The notes under the pieces are model-generated. The model saw only the letters and a program-made list of their open reading frames with translations, ran no database searches and was not told the DNA's origin. Made by a program: the position numbers and the translations under genes. Shown one piece after another: positions 50,949-59,462 of a stretch of 64,000 bases of DNA. Positions within the stretch are counted from its first letter, which is position 1; each line of letters opens with the position of its first letter. The stretch is from positions 62,001 through 126,000 of the forward strand of contig NZ_NQKY01000007.1 in NCBI RefSeq assembly GCF_002252675.1. The letters are read 5' to 3'. The DNA is from Synechococcus sp. BO 8801. Its GTDB lineage: Bacteria > Cyanobacteriota > Cyanobacteriia > PCC-6307 > Cyanobiaceae.

Positions 50949-51104
50949 CGGAGGCGACCGGCCGGCCAGGGGGACGCCGGAGCAGGGTGGCGCGATCCTA
51001 TGGACTGAGCGCCGCCAGTACTGGAGGTGGGGCCTCCAATACCGAAGAAAGCCTGTGATTCGGCTTCCACCCCTATCACACCGGCAAGGAAATGCGTACC
51101 TTGA
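50949..51104. promoter_or_regulatory. Divergent region between gcvT and the small Cys-rich gene
   Basis: 156 bp. It contains the palindrome CCAGTACTGG (51015-51024), a 6-bp hairpin TGGAGG (51022-51027) / CCTCCA (51033-51038) and CCGAA/TTCGG arms near 51042-51063. No glycine-riboswitch core was found. These elements may be operators or a leader structure for gcvT. Confidence 0.45.
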
Positions 51105-51365
51105 ATGGCCCAATGGGTCAAGAGGATGGGCAACCGTCCCAACTGCCGCAGCTGCCGCCACTGCACCCCTCCCGCCGGGGTGGAGATGGGATGGTGCCAG
51201 CTGCGTCAGCTCCCCATCCACCCCGAGCTGGTGGCCGAGCTGTGGTGCCACCACTGGACGGCCCGTCCGCCGCGGCTGCCGGTGGTGTCCCCCGAGGCCC
51301 TGCTCAAGCAAGCCCGCCATCCGGTGGCCAGCCAGCAGCTGAGCCTGGCCACCGGCCTCTCCTGA
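51105..51365 (+). CDS. Small Cys-rich protein, function unknown
   Basis: Up to 86 residues. The start is the ATG at 51105 or at 51126 (MGNRPNCRSCRHC); neither site has a well-spaced binding sequence. A Cys-x2-Cys-x2-Cys cluster (CRSCRHC) is followed by two WC dipeptides, suggesting zinc or iron-sulfur binding. The remainder is basic with a PPRLPVVSPEALLKQAR tail. No family recognised. The stop lies in the palindrome CCTGACGTCAGG. Confidence 0.6.
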   Translation: MAQWVKRMGNRPNCRSCRHCTPPAGVEMGWCQLRQLPIHPELVAELWCHHWTARPPRLPVVSPEALLKQARHPVASQQLSLATGLS

Positions 51366-51465
51366 CGTCAGGCGGACGAAAACATGTGTCGGTTGATGCC
51401 TTTTTGGCATTCTTCCGCCGTTTCACCCCGGCTTCTCCTAGCGGAACGCCCCGTTCCGCCCTAGG
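51361..51465 (+). other. Three dyads upstream of the cyclic-nucleotide-domain gene
   Basis: CCTGACGTCAGG (51361-51372) is a perfect 12-bp palindrome. ATGCC (51396-51400) / GGCAT (51406-51410) has a TTTTT loop. CCTAG-CGGAACG (51437-51448) / CGTTCCG-cc-CTAGG (51452-51465) is a strong 12-bp stem with a 3-base loop. They may terminate the upstream gene or fold in the leader of the downstream one. Confidence 0.65.
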
Positions 51466-51506
51466 AAGGCTCAATACGTCCACCCCGACCACGGAGGTCC
51501 CCTGCA

Positions 51507-51905
51507 TTGATCAGAACCGCCACATCCCCATCACCCCTTGAGCTGATGGCCGTTCATGTGGATTGTGAGACCTTCACCCTCCCGACCGGCGCCCACGTCT
51601 TCTCCCGTGGCGCCACTGCCAACGCCATCTATGCCGTGCGTCGCGGCATCGTCGAGCTGGTGGGCGAGCAGGGCGAAAAAACCTGCTACCGCCCCGGTGA
51701 GCTGTTCAGCTACCAGGACATCACCTGGCGCGAATTGAGCCACCGCAGCGACGCCTTCGCCCGCACCCCCGTGGAGGTGCTGCGCCTCGACCGGCTCCGC
51801 TTCCTCAACCTGCTGCACAACCACCCCACCCTGGCCGTGCAGCTGATCGGGCAGCAGCACACCCGCCTGCGGGAGCAGCGCGCCAGCGGCACCTGCTGCT
51901 ACTGA
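51507..51905 (+). CDS. Stand-alone cyclic-nucleotide-binding-domain protein (Crp-like, no HTH)
   Basis: 132 residues from a TTG at 51507, favoured by GGAGG at 51493-51497, 9 bases away; an ATG at 51546 lacks a site. The beta-roll is seen as FTLPTGAHVFSRGATANAIYAVRRGIVELV and YRPGELFSYQD (each the core of a conserved strand pair). There is no room for a C-terminal helix-turn-helix and the chain ends in GTCCY. It is thus a truncated CRP/FNR-type sensor, perhaps acting through partners. The end overlaps speB by 7 bp. Confidence 0.75.
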   Translation: MIRTATSPSPLELMAVHVDCETFTLPTGAHVFSRGATANAIYAVRRGIVELVGEQGEKTCYRPGELFSYQDITWRELSHRSDAFARTPVEVLRLDRLRFLNLLHNHPTLAVQLIGQQHTRLREQRASGTCCY

Positions 51906-52783
51906 GCCGGGGCGCCTGAGGGCACCGGCCGCCCGAGCAGCAGCAGCAGGCTGCGGGTCACCTTGGCGGCCAGCACGGCGCTGACGCCGCTGGGGTCGAG
52001 CTGGGGGGCCAGCTCCACCACGTCGGCGGCCACGAGCCGGTGCTGGCGCAGCTCCTCCACCAGCTCAGCGAACTGGGGCCAGTGGAAGCCTCCGGGTTCG
52101 GGCGTGCCCGTGCCCGGCAGCACCGCCGGATCGAACCAGTCCAGGTCAACGGTGAGATACAGGGGCCGGCCCCGCAGGGGTGCCAGCGCCGCCGCCATGG
52201 CGTCGATCGGCACCAGGCGGCCGGTGACGCGCAGCTCCTGGAACTCCTCGCGGGTGCCGCTGCGGATGGCGATCTGGCGCAGCTCGCCGCTGGGCAGCAC
52301 CTCCAGGCAGCGGCGCATGGCGCAGGCGTGGCTGTGGTGGGCCCCGAGCCACTCCTGGCGCAGGTCGGCGTGGGCATCGAGCTGCACCAGCACCAGATCG
52401 GGATGGCGCCGCGCCACCGCCGCCACCGCCCCGCTGCTGATCGAGTGCTCACCGCCCAGCATCAACGGCGCCAGGCCCAGATCCAGCACCGCCTCAGTCG
52501 CCCGGCCCACGGCCTCCACCACCGGCTCGGGGGCGCCGAAGGGGATCGCCACGGCCCCGAGGTCGGCGAAGGCCAGGTCCTCGAGGTCGCGGTCGAGCTG
52601 GGGGTCGTAGCTCTCCAGGCCGCTGCTCACATCCCGGATCGCCGCCGGGCCGAAGCGGGCGCCGGGACGGAAGGAGGTGGTGCCGTCGTAGGGAACGCCG
52701 AACAGGCCCACGGCGCAGCCGAGGGGGTCGCGGCGGGCGCCCATGTAGATCGCCCCTTCGGTGTCGAACAGCTCCTGGCTCAT
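51899..52783 (-). CDS. speB: Agmatinase / ureohydrolase
   Basis: 294 residues from the ATG at 52783. Manganese-binding motifs of ureohydrolases are [17 protein letters not shown] and TVDLDWFDP, each with its Asp/His ligands. It is expected to release urea from agmatine to give putrescine, overlapping speE by 4 bp, which uses putrescine. The urea so made could feed the urease encoded 20 kb away. Substrates other than agmatine, such as guanidinobutyrate, are possible. Confidence 0.92.
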   Translation of the reverse strand: MSQELFDTEGAIYMGARRDPLGCAVGLFGVPYDGTTSFRPGARFGPAAIRDVSSGLESYDPQLDRDLEDLAFADLGAVAIPFGAPEPVVEAVGRATEAVLDLGLAPLMLGGEHSISSGAVAAVARRHPDLVLVQLDAHADLRQEWLGAHHSHACAMRRCLEVLPSGELRQIAIRSGTREEFQELRVTGRLVPIDAMAAALAPLRGRPLYLTVDLDWFDPAVLPGTGTPEPGGFHWPQFAELVEELRQHRLVAADVVELAPQLDPSGVSAVLAAKVTRSLLLLLGRPVPSGAPAQ

Positions 52784-53673
52784 GACTGGCTCGCCGCGTC
52801 GACCAGGGCGCGCTCCACGAAGGCCGGCACCGCCTCGAAGGCCCCCCGCTGCCAGCGGGGCGACCAGATGCTGCAGCCCGGCGCCACCGCCGCGGCCCGC
52901 TCCGGCAGCGGCTCGCGGTAGCGGGGGCCGTCGGGGCAGGCGAAGGTCCAGCTCCACCAGCCGCTCGGGTACATCGGCACCCAGCCGTACATCGGATCGG
53001 CGTGGCCGAACACCTCCCGCAGCAGCCGCACGGTATCGATGTGGACCTGGCGGAAGGCCTCGGGGGATTCGCTCTGGGTGGCGAACACGCCGCCGGGGCG
53101 CAGCAGGCGGCGGCAGTTCTCGAAGAACGTGCGGTTGAACAGGCCCTCGGCCGGCCCGGCGGGATCGGAGCCGTCCACCAGCACCACGTCGTAGCTGGCG
53201 TCAGGGGCGTTGGCCGCCCAGGCGATGCCGTCGCCGACGGTGAGGTGGAAGCGGGGGTCGCTCCAGGCGGCGCCGCCCAGGCTGGGCAGGTGCTTGCGGG
53301 AGAGCTCCACCACCAGCCCGTCGATCTCCACCATGTCGAGGTGGGCGACACCGGGGTGGCGCAGGCACTCGCGGGCGGTGCCGCCGTCACCGCCGCCGAT
53401 CACCAGCACCCGCTCGATGGAGGCGGCGGCGCAGAGAGCCGGATGGACCAGGGGTTCGTGGTAATGCCGTTCCTGCCGTTCCGCTGTCATCCAGCAGCCG
53501 TCGAGCAGCAGCCCCTTGCCGTAGGTGTGGCTGTCGATGATGGTGATGCGCTGGTAGGGGCTGGTGTGCTCCTCCACCACGGTGGCGGCCAGGCCGTAGC
53601 GCACCCCGCCCAGTTCCTCGTCCACCCAGGCGCCCGGGGGGCAGGCGTCGGCCGGTGGCTGTTGCGGTCCCAT
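52780..53673 (-). CDS. speE: Spermidine synthase (polyamine aminopropyltransferase)
   Basis: 297 residues from the ATG at 53673. Key blocks are the tetramerisation/substrate region [19 protein letters not shown], the SAM-binding [30 protein letters not shown], and [19 protein letters not shown] with the catalytic Asp. It transfers aminopropyl from decarboxylated SAM to putrescine. It heads the speE-speB operon (4-bp overlap). The SAM decarboxylase is not in the window. Confidence 0.94.
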   Translation of the reverse strand: MGPQQPPADACPPGAWVDEELGGVRYGLAATVVEEHTSPYQRITIIDSHTYGKGLLLDGCWMTAERQERHYHEPLVHPALCAAASIERVLVIGGGDGGTARECLRHPGVAHLDMVEIDGLVVELSRKHLPSLGGAAWSDPRFHLTVGDGIAWAANAPDASYDVVLVDGSDPAGPAEGLFNRTFFENCRRLLRPGGVFATQSESPEAFRQVHIDTVRLLREVFGHADPMYGWVPMYPSGWWSWTFACPDGPRYREPLPERAAAVAPGCSIWSPRWQRGAFEAVPAFVERALVDAASQS

Positions 53674-53730
53674 GCGGTTGGCTCGTGGCTTTCCAGCTAA
53701 ACCTTCGGCAGGACCCCTTGTCACGGCGCC

Positions 53731-54474
53731 ATGGCACATTCCAGACGCCACCTGCTGAGGCTCCTCGCCCTGGCGGGCGCCAGCGTGGCCCTGGAGACCC
53801 TGGCGCCCCGGCCGGCGGCGGCCGCGGCGGCGGACGGCACCCTGACGGAACGGCTCTCGGTGTGCCGCCCCGGCGGCGATCCGCTCCAGGAGCTGCTGCG
53901 CCGCAACCGTGACTTCTGCAAGGCCTGGCAGGGCGCCGAGCGCAGCGCCGATCCCCTGTCGCGGGCCACCCTGCTGCACGAGACCTGGCCCATGCACTGC
54001 CAGGTGCGCCCCGATGCCCTGGCCGCCGGCCAGCGGCCCTGGGCCTCGGTGCTCTGCTGCGCCGATTCGCGGGTGGCGCCGGAGTGGATCTTCGCCTGCG
54101 GGGCCGGGGAACTGTTCGAGGTGCGCAGCGCCGGCAACACGGCCTTCGATGCGGGGGTGGCCTCGCTGGAGTACGCCGTGGCGGAGCTGGCGGTGCCCCT
54201 GATCCTGGTGATGGGCCACAGCGGCTGCGGCGCGGTGACCGCCGCGATGGCCAGCAACCCGCTCACGCCCCTGCTGGAGGAGCTGGTGGCGCCGATCCGG
54301 GCCAGCCTCAAGCCGGGCGCCGACCTGGCCCAGGCGGTGCGCCACAACGCCGCCGCCGCCGCCAGCGCCCTGCCCCGGCGCAGTGCCCTGCTCCGCCAGG
54401 CGGTGACGGAGGGGCGCCTGACCATCCAGGCCGCCTACTTCGACATTGGCAGCGGCGAAGTGAGCCTGGTGTGA
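53731..54474 (+). CDS. Beta-class carbonic anhydrase with Tat signal peptide
   Basis: 247 residues. The N-terminus [18 protein letters not shown] followed by an Ala-rich cleavage region is a twin-arginine signal, so the enzyme should be in the periplasm or thylakoid lumen, not in carboxysomes. Zinc ligands are Cys110, His163 and Cys166, with the Asp112-Arg114 dyad (CADSR) and GHSGCGAV. It interconverts CO2 and bicarbonate. In carbon-limited cyanobacteria an external anhydrase could supply bicarbonate to SbtA, encoded 2 kb away. The stop overlaps the arfB start (GTGA). Confidence 0.92.
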   Translation: MAHSRRHLLRLLALAGASVALETLAPRPAAAAAADGTLTERLSVCRPGGDPLQELLRRNRDFCKAWQGAERSADPLSRATLLHETWPMHCQVRPDALAAGQRPWASVLCCADSRVAPEWIFACGAGELFEVRSAGNTAFDAGVASLEYAVAELAVPLILVMGHSGCGAVTAAMASNPLTPLLEELVAPIRASLKPGADLAQAVRHNAAAAASALPRRSALLRQAVTEGRLTIQAAYFDIGSGEVSLV

Positions 54475-54905
54475 GCGGCGATCTGCCCCTGGGGAACGGC
54501 CGGGTGATCCCGGCTGCCGAGCTGGGCTGGCGCTTCTCGCGCGCCTCCGGTCCCGGCGGCCAGGGGGTGAACACCACCGACTCCCGGGTGGAGCTGGTGT
54601 ACGACCTGGCCACCAGCGATGCCCTGCCCCCCGCCCTGCGGGAGCGGGCCCTGCGGCGGCTGGCCGGCCGGCTCACCCCGGCGGGCCTGGTGGTCGTGGC
54701 GGCGGAGCACCGCTCCCAGTGGCAGAACCGTCAGGCGGCCCAGAAGCGCCTGGTGGAGCTGATCCAGGCGGCGATCGCGCCGCCGCCGCCGCCCCGCCGG
54801 CCGACCAAGCCCAGCCGGGGCTCGGTGGAGCGGCGGCTGAAGGCCAAACGCCAGCGGGGATCGATCAAGAACCACCGCCGGCAGGGTCCGCCTGAGGAGG
54901 GGTAG
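54471..54905 (+). CDS. arfB: Ribosome-rescue peptidyl-tRNA hydrolase ArfB (YaeJ)
   Basis: 144 residues from a GTG at 54471 overlapping the carbonic anhydrase stop. The release-factor motif is [17 protein letters not shown], with GGQ near residue 30. The basic C-terminal tail ([20 protein letters not shown] then SIKNHRRQ) is the part that enters the empty mRNA channel. It frees peptides from stalled non-stop ribosomes. The 3' end overlaps convergent mazG by 41 bp. Confidence 0.93.
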   Translation: MSGDLPLGNGRVIPAAELGWRFSRASGPGGQGVNTTDSRVELVYDLATSDALPPALRERALRRLAGRLTPAGLVVVAAEHRSQWQNRQAAQKRLVELIQAAIAPPPPPRRPTKPSRGSVERRLKAKRQRGSIKNHRRQGPPEEG

Positions 54906-55755
54906 GGCCAGGACCCTGCTCGGCGCGGATCTGGGCCTTGGCGGCCCGCCAGTGGCCCTCCAGCTCCGCGAGGCCGCGGCCGCCGAGATCCCCGCCCAGG
55001 GCGGCCTCCACCCGGGAGAAGCGGTCGAGGAAGCGGCGGTTGGTGCCCGCCAGGCCCTCCTCCGGGTCGAGGCCGCACCAGCGGGCCACGTTCACCAGGG
55101 TGAAGAGCACATCGCCCAGTTCCTCCTGGGCATGGGCCCGGTCGCCGCTGGCCACGGCCTCCCGCAGCTCGTCCAGCTCCTCCTGCACCTTGGCCCACAC
55201 CCCCTCGATGGCGTCCCACTCGAAGCCGGCGGCGGCGGCCTTGCGGGAGATGGTCATGGCGCCGGCCAGGGCGGGCTGGCCGCGCACCTTCTCCGCCAGG
55301 CGGTCGCTGAGGGGGCTGGCGCTGGCTGGCTGCTGGCGCTCGGCGGCCTTGATCGCCTCCCAGCTGCGGCGCACGGCCTCCGGATCGTCGGCCCGCTCCG
55401 CCGCCGGATCGAACACGTGCGGGTGGCGGCGCACCAGCTTGGCGGCGATGGCGCGGGCGACGGCGGCCAGGTCGAAGCGCCCCGCCTCGCTGGCGATGCG
55501 GGCGTGCAGGACCACCTGCAGCAGCAGGTCCCCCAGCTCCTCGGCCAGGTGATCGTCGTCGCCCTGGCGGATCGCATCGGCCACCTCGTGGGCCTCTTCG
55601 AGCACGTAGGGAATCAGGGTGCTGTGGGTCTGGGCCAGGTCCCAGGGGCAGCCGCCCTGGGGATCCCGCAAGCGGTCCACGATCGCCACCAACTCGGCCA
55701 GGGCCTCCCCGGCCCCATCGGCATCAGAAGCGGGAAGCGGCCGGGAACCGGTCAT
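54865..55755 (-). CDS. mazG: Nucleoside triphosphate pyrophosphohydrolase MazG
   Basis: 296 residues from the ATG at 55755. There are two MazG domains: GGCPWDLAQTHSTL and YVLEEAHEVADAI with EELGDLLLQVV in the first, and EELDELREAV with EELGDVLFTLVNVARW in the second, each carrying the ExxE-12-ExxD magnesium site. It hydrolyses non-canonical or excess NTPs to NMP and pyrophosphate. The C-terminal tail is Pro-rich, overlapping arfB on the other strand. Confidence 0.94.
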   Translation of the reverse strand: MTGSRPLPASDADGAGEALAELVAIVDRLRDPQGGCPWDLAQTHSTLIPYVLEEAHEVADAIRQGDDDHLAEELGDLLLQVVLHARIASEAGRFDLAAVARAIAAKLVRRHPHVFDPAAERADDPEAVRRSWEAIKAAERQQPASASPLSDRLAEKVRGQPALAGAMTISRKAAAAGFEWDAIEGVWAKVQEELDELREAVASGDRAHAQEELGDVLFTLVNVARWCGLDPEEGLAGTNRRFLDRFSRVEAALGGDLGGRGLAELEGHWRAAKAQIRAEQGPGPTPPQADPAGGGS

Positions 55756-56487
55756 CGCAGGGAGGCGCGAACCAAGGGAACCATCCTTGGCGATGGCGTC
55801 ACAGGCGTTGACGGCAGGGCCGGTTGGACCCTTCCGGTGGCTGCGGATACCCATGGCGGTGGCTGCGACTACCTCGGGGATGGGATCGGCGCGGGTCCGA
55901 TCCTCAGGCCCGCCCCAACCTGAGAGCGACACCGACCCCATCCCACCACCACCCGGCGCCGCCGAGGGGTGTCGCCAGGCGCTGGTGGCCGGCGACACCC
56001 GGGCTGGCAGCGGCGACCACAGGACAAGGTTCCGGAGCGATCAATCGCGCTGTGAAGCGATGATCCATCGGCTGGCGGTGGGGCCGCCCACAATCACCCC
56101 AACCGGCGGCATGCGATCACCCTGCCATCATCCGGCTACCGCCGGAGGTCCTGCGGTGCAATGGATTGGGGCGGCAGAAGCCCCATGGGACCAGCGAGAG
56201 ACGATCCATCCGCGAACACAGACAATGCCCCGCTCCAGCCACAGAACAGAACGGATTCTGGAATCACGGAAAGGCTGCCACCTCAAGGCTACTGAATAAC
56301 AGAAGCGGCGCAGAGTTTACGGAGGCTTGATTGCATCAACGGCCGCCGTCTTCCGATACAGCAGAAGCTCAAAAACAGGCAAGCACCACCCGCGAGGGGC
56401 GCGCTTAACACTTTGTTACTTTCGACAGGCCGGCTGTGGCGGCTGCTACCTTTCCCGCCACTCAACCGAAGAGAACACAGACACCAC
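55756..56487 (+). promoter_or_regulatory. Long intergenic control region upstream of sbtA
   Basis: 732 bp with no convincing gene on either strand; the largest gap in the window. The first 450 bp are GC-rich and contain GCGATCAATCGC (56037-56048, a near dyad) and repeated GATCC. The last 200 bp are markedly AT-richer and hold the LysR-type dyad at 56406-56418. Such a region probably carries the inducible sbtA promoter and perhaps an unannotated small RNA. Confidence 0.55.
56406..56418. promoter_or_regulatory. LysR-type T-N11-A dyad upstream of sbtA
   Basis: TAAC-ACTTT-GTTA is a perfect dyad fitting the T-N11-A core of LysR-type regulators, 70 bp before the sbtA start. Carbon-responsive LysR regulators CmpR and CcmR/NdhR control sbtA in other cyanobacteria (established knowledge). 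Assignment to either is inference. Confidence 0.45.
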
Positions 56488-57495
56488 GTGGCATTCATCT
56501 CCGACTTCCTCCCGCTCTTCCTGGAGCAGGTCCAGTCCCCGACCCTGGGATTCCTGATCGGCGGCATCATCGTGGCCGCCCTTGGCAGCCAGCTGGCGAT
56601 CCCCGATTCGATTTACAAGTTCATCAGCTTTTTCCTGCTGATGAAGATCGGCCTGACGGGCGGGATCGCGATTCGCAATTCCAACCCCACCGAGATCTTT
56701 CTGCCGGCGCTGGCAGCGGTGCTGGTTGGCATCGTTATTGTCTTCATCGCCCGCTGGACCCTGGGCAAACTGCCCGGCATCAGCGTGCCTGACGCCGTGG
56801 CCACCGGCGGTCTGTTCGGCGCGGTGAGTGGCTCCACCCTGGCGGCCGTGCTGCCCCAGTTGGACTCCGCCAAGATCCCCTATGAGGCCTGGACGGCGGC
56901 CCTCTACCCCTTCATGGACATTCCGGCGCTGGTGACGGCCATCGTGGTTGCCAGCGTCTACCTCTCCAAGAAGACGGGCAACACCGCCGAGAAGATCGAA
57001 ATCTGGCCGATCATCAAGGAAAGCATCCAGAGTTCGGCCGTCACCTCGCTGCTGCTGGGCGTGGCCCTCGGCATCCTCACCAAGCCCGAGCCCGTCTACG
57101 AGAGCTTCTTCAACCCCCTGTTCCGCGGCTTCCTCGCGATTCTCATGATCATCATGGGAATGGAGGCGGCCCAACGGATGAACGAGCTGCGCAAGGTGGC
57201 CCAATGGTTTGCCATCTATGCCTTCATTTCCCCCATCGTCCATGGCTTCCTGGCCTTCGGCGTCGGCCTGATCATCCACAAGATCACCGGCTTCAGCATC
57301 GGTGGCGCCGTCGTGCTGGCGGTGATCGCCGCCTCCAGCTCGGATATCTCGGGTCCGCCCACCCTGCGTGCCGGCATCCCCTCGGCCAATCCCTCGGCCT
57401 ACATCGGCGCATCCACCGCCATCGGCACCCCCGTCGCGATCGCGATCTGCATCCCCCTGTTCATCGGGATTGCAGAGGTGATGCTCGGCCGTTGA
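56488..57495 (+). CDS. sbtA: Sodium-dependent bicarbonate transporter SbtA
   Basis: 335 residues from a GTG at 56488 (VAFISDFLPLFLEQVQSPTL), chosen because the conserved family start follows at once; the upstream TTG frame is not conserved. Two repeats of about five membrane segments include GFLIGGIIVAALGSQLAIPD, GLFGAVSGSTLAAVLPQLD and AASSSDISGPPTLRAGIPSANPS in separate blocks. It carries Na+ and HCO3- inward at high affinity across the cytoplasmic membrane. sbtB follows after 52 bp. Codons are less GC-biased than in neighbours. Confidence 0.95.
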   Translation: MAFISDFLPLFLEQVQSPTLGFLIGGIIVAALGSQLAIPDSIYKFISFFLLMKIGLTGGIAIRNSNPTEIFLPALAAVLVGIVIVFIARWTLGKLPGISVPDAVATGGLFGAVSGSTLAAVLPQLDSAKIPYEAWTAALYPFMDIPALVTAIVVASVYLSKKTGNTAEKIEIWPIIKESIQSSAVTSLLLGVALGILTKPEPVYESFFNPLFRGFLAILMIIMGMEAAQRMNELRKVAQWFAIYAFISPIVHGFLAFGVGLIIHKITGFSIGGAVVLAVIAASSSDISGPPTLRAGIPSANPSAYIGASTAIGTPVAIAICIPLFIGIAEVMLGR

Positions 57496-57547
57496 TCTCC
57501 ATACCTGATATTCATTTACAATCAACCACTGTCAAGAGGTCAAACCC

Positions 57548-57862
57548 ATGAGTCAACAGGTCTGGAAGCTGGTGATCGTTGGAGAGGAAATCCTCTCCAA
57601 AAAACTCATCAAGCTCATCAAGGCTGCCGGTGCCACCGGTTACACCGTCAACGCCGCCGGCGGTGAGGGGAGCCGCAATGTGCGCTCCACGGGCGAGCCG
57701 AGTGTGTCCCACACCCTCTCCAATGTGAAGATCGAAGTGCTCACCGGCACCCGCGAACTGGCCGACACCATCACCCGTCAGATCGAAGCCAAGTTCTACG
57801 CCGACTACTCGATCATCACCTACATCTACCAGGTGGAAGCCCTGCGCGACCACAAGTTCTGA
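57548..57862 (+). CDS. sbtB: PII-like regulator SbtB
   Basis: 104 residues. PII-type ferredoxin fold: [24 protein letters not shown], a T-loop region [14 protein letters not shown], then [16 protein letters not shown] and [13 protein letters not shown]. SbtB binds cAMP, AMP and ATP/ADP and closes SbtA (established for the family). The chain ends VEALRDHKF and lacks the C-terminal CGPxGC redox hairpin of some SbtB proteins, so redox control by that element is not possible here. Confidence 0.95.
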   Translation: MSQQVWKLVIVGEEILSKKLIKLIKAAGATGYTVNAAGGEGSRNVRSTGEPSVSHTLSNVKIEVLTGTRELADTITRQIEAKFYADYSIITYIYQVEALRDHKF

Positions 57863-57880
57863 TCCATCGGGTTCCTTAGT

Positions 57881-57916
57881 CCCCACCCGTTCCTGCCCGG
57901 ACGGGTGGGGTTCTTC
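57881..57916 (+). terminator. Intrinsic terminator of sbtAB
   Basis: CCCCACCCGT (57881-57890) / ACGGGTGGGG (57901-57910), a 10-bp stem with a 10-base loop, followed by TTCTT. It is 19 bp after sbtB and separates sbtAB from the antiporter gene. Confidence 0.88.
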
Positions 57917-58057
57917 CAGGCCACCCTGGCTTGGATCAACGCCATCGATCACCAGCGCTGATCGGATCCATCACGGGATCCTTTGGTTTCTGGTGTCGTC
58001 CAGACAACAGTTCAAGCCTCCTTCCCTCTAAAACTGCACCCACCCGTACCCCACCTG

Positions 58058-59398
58058 ATGGATCTGCTGCCCACCTTGCTGATGGAAGTCGGCAGCCACC
58101 AGGTTGAAGTGACGGAGACCCTGATCGGGGTTGGCCGTTTTCTCGTGATTTTCGTGGCGGCCCGCTTCATGGCGGAGCTGATGGTGCGCCTCCAGCTGCC
58201 CACCATCCTCGGCGAACTGGTCGCCGGCGTGATCATCGGCGCCTCCGGCCTGCATCTGGTGGTGCCCCCCGAGGCCCAGGCCCAGCTGAGCGGCGCTCTG
58301 CTCGGGATGCTGAGCTCCCTGGGCGGCATGACCCCGGAGTCCATCAGTTCTCTCTACAGCGAGACCTTTTCCAGCCTCAAGGTGGTGGCCGAGATCGGCC
58401 TCTTCTCCCTGCTGTTCCTGACGGGCCTGGAAAGCGAGCTGGATGAACTGGTGGCCGTGGGCATCCAGGCCGGCACCGTGGCCTTCACCGGCGTGGTGCT
58501 GCCCTTCGCCGCCGGCACCGCCGGGCTCTACTACCTCTTCCATGTGCCGTTCATCCCGGCCGTGTTCGCCGGCGCCGCCATGACGGCCACCTCGATCGGC
58601 ATCACGGCGAGCGTGTTCGGTGAGCTGCAGTGGCTGAAGCGCAAGGAGGGCCAGATCGTCATCGGTGCCGCCGTGCTCGATGACATCCTCGGCATCGTGA
58701 TCCTGGCGGTGGTGGTCTCCCTGGCCGGTGGCGGTTCCTTCACCCTCGGGCCGGTCGTGCAGCTGTGCGTTGCGGCGGTGGTCTTCGTGGCCGTCGCCCT
58801 AGTGCTCAGCCGTTTCGCCGCCCCCGGCTTCGACTGGGTGGTGGATCAGCTCAAGGCCCCCGGCGATGTGGCGGTGGCCAGCTTCGTGGTGCTCACCCTC
58901 TGCTGCTTCGCCGCCCAGGCCATCGGCCTGGAGGCCGCCCTGGGGGCCTTCGCCGCCGGCCTGATCCTCAGCGCCTCCAAGCACACCCACGACATCGAAG
59001 CCGCCGTCAAACCCCTGGTGGCCCTGTTCGCCACGGTCTTCTTCGTGCTGATCGGCACCGGCATGGACCTCTCGGTGCTCAACCCCTTCGATCCCGCCAA
59101 CCGCGAGGGGCTGGTGGTGGCCCTGTTCCTGCTGGTGGTGGCCGTGGCCGGCAAGGTGGCCGCCGGCTGGACCTACACCAGCAAGGACCCCACCAACCGC
59201 CTGGTGGTGGGTCTGGGGATGATGCCCCGCGGCGAGGTGGGACTGATCTTCCTGGGTCTGGGAACCCAGGCCAACATCCTCACTCCGGCCCTGGAAGCCG
59301 CCATCCTGTTGATGGTGATCGGCACCACCTTCCTCGCCCCGATTCTGCTGAGGCTTGTGATCGGAGGTCAGAAGGAGGCGGCACCCCAGCCCAGCTGA
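58058..59398 (+). CDS. CPA2-family Na+(K+)/H+ antiporter
   Basis: About 446 residues from the ATG at 58058 (MDLLPTLLMEVG). It has some twelve hydrophobic segments. Diagnostic sequences are LQLPTILGELVAGVIIGASGL near the N-terminus, the ion-binding Asp-Asp in AAVLDDILGIVI, and the late GLGMMPRGEVGLIF. It swaps sodium (or potassium) for protons. After sbtAB it plausibly re-exports the sodium brought in with bicarbonate. It is likely a NapA/NhaS-type protein; the exact paralogue is not assigned. Confidence 0.9.
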   Translation: MDLLPTLLMEVGSHQVEVTETLIGVGRFLVIFVAARFMAELMVRLQLPTILGELVAGVIIGASGLHLVVPPEAQAQLSGALLGMLSSLGGMTPESISSLYSETFSSLKVVAEIGLFSLLFLTGLESELDELVAVGIQAGTVAFTGVVLPFAAGTAGLYYLFHVPFIPAVFAGAAMTATSIGITASVFGELQWLKRKEGQIVIGAAVLDDILGIVILAVVVSLAGGGSFTLGPVVQLCVAAVVFVAVALVLSRFAAPGFDWVVDQLKAPGDVAVASFVVLTLCCFAAQAIGLEAALGAFAAGLILSASKHTHDIEAAVKPLVALFATVFFVLIGTGMDLSVLNPFDPANREGLVVALFLLVVAVAGKVAAGWTYTSKDPTNRLVVGLGMMPRGEVGLIFLGLGTQANILTPALEAAILLMVIGTTFLAPILLRLVIGGQKEAAPQPS

Positions 59399-59462
59399 GC
59401 TGCCGCCAGGCCCATCCGATTCGCCGCCCGGCCGGTACCTCCGGTAGCCATCCCCTCCATCC

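Noticed and set aside
50949-51104. Glycine riboswitch upstream of gcvT
   Set aside because: The spacer has hairpins but none of the conserved glycine aptamer core sequences could be found.
56413-56487. SbtA starting at a TTG 25 codons upstream
   Set aside because: The added residues are Arg/His/Pro-rich and not conserved, and they would cover the candidate regulator site; the GTG at 56488 gives the normal family start.
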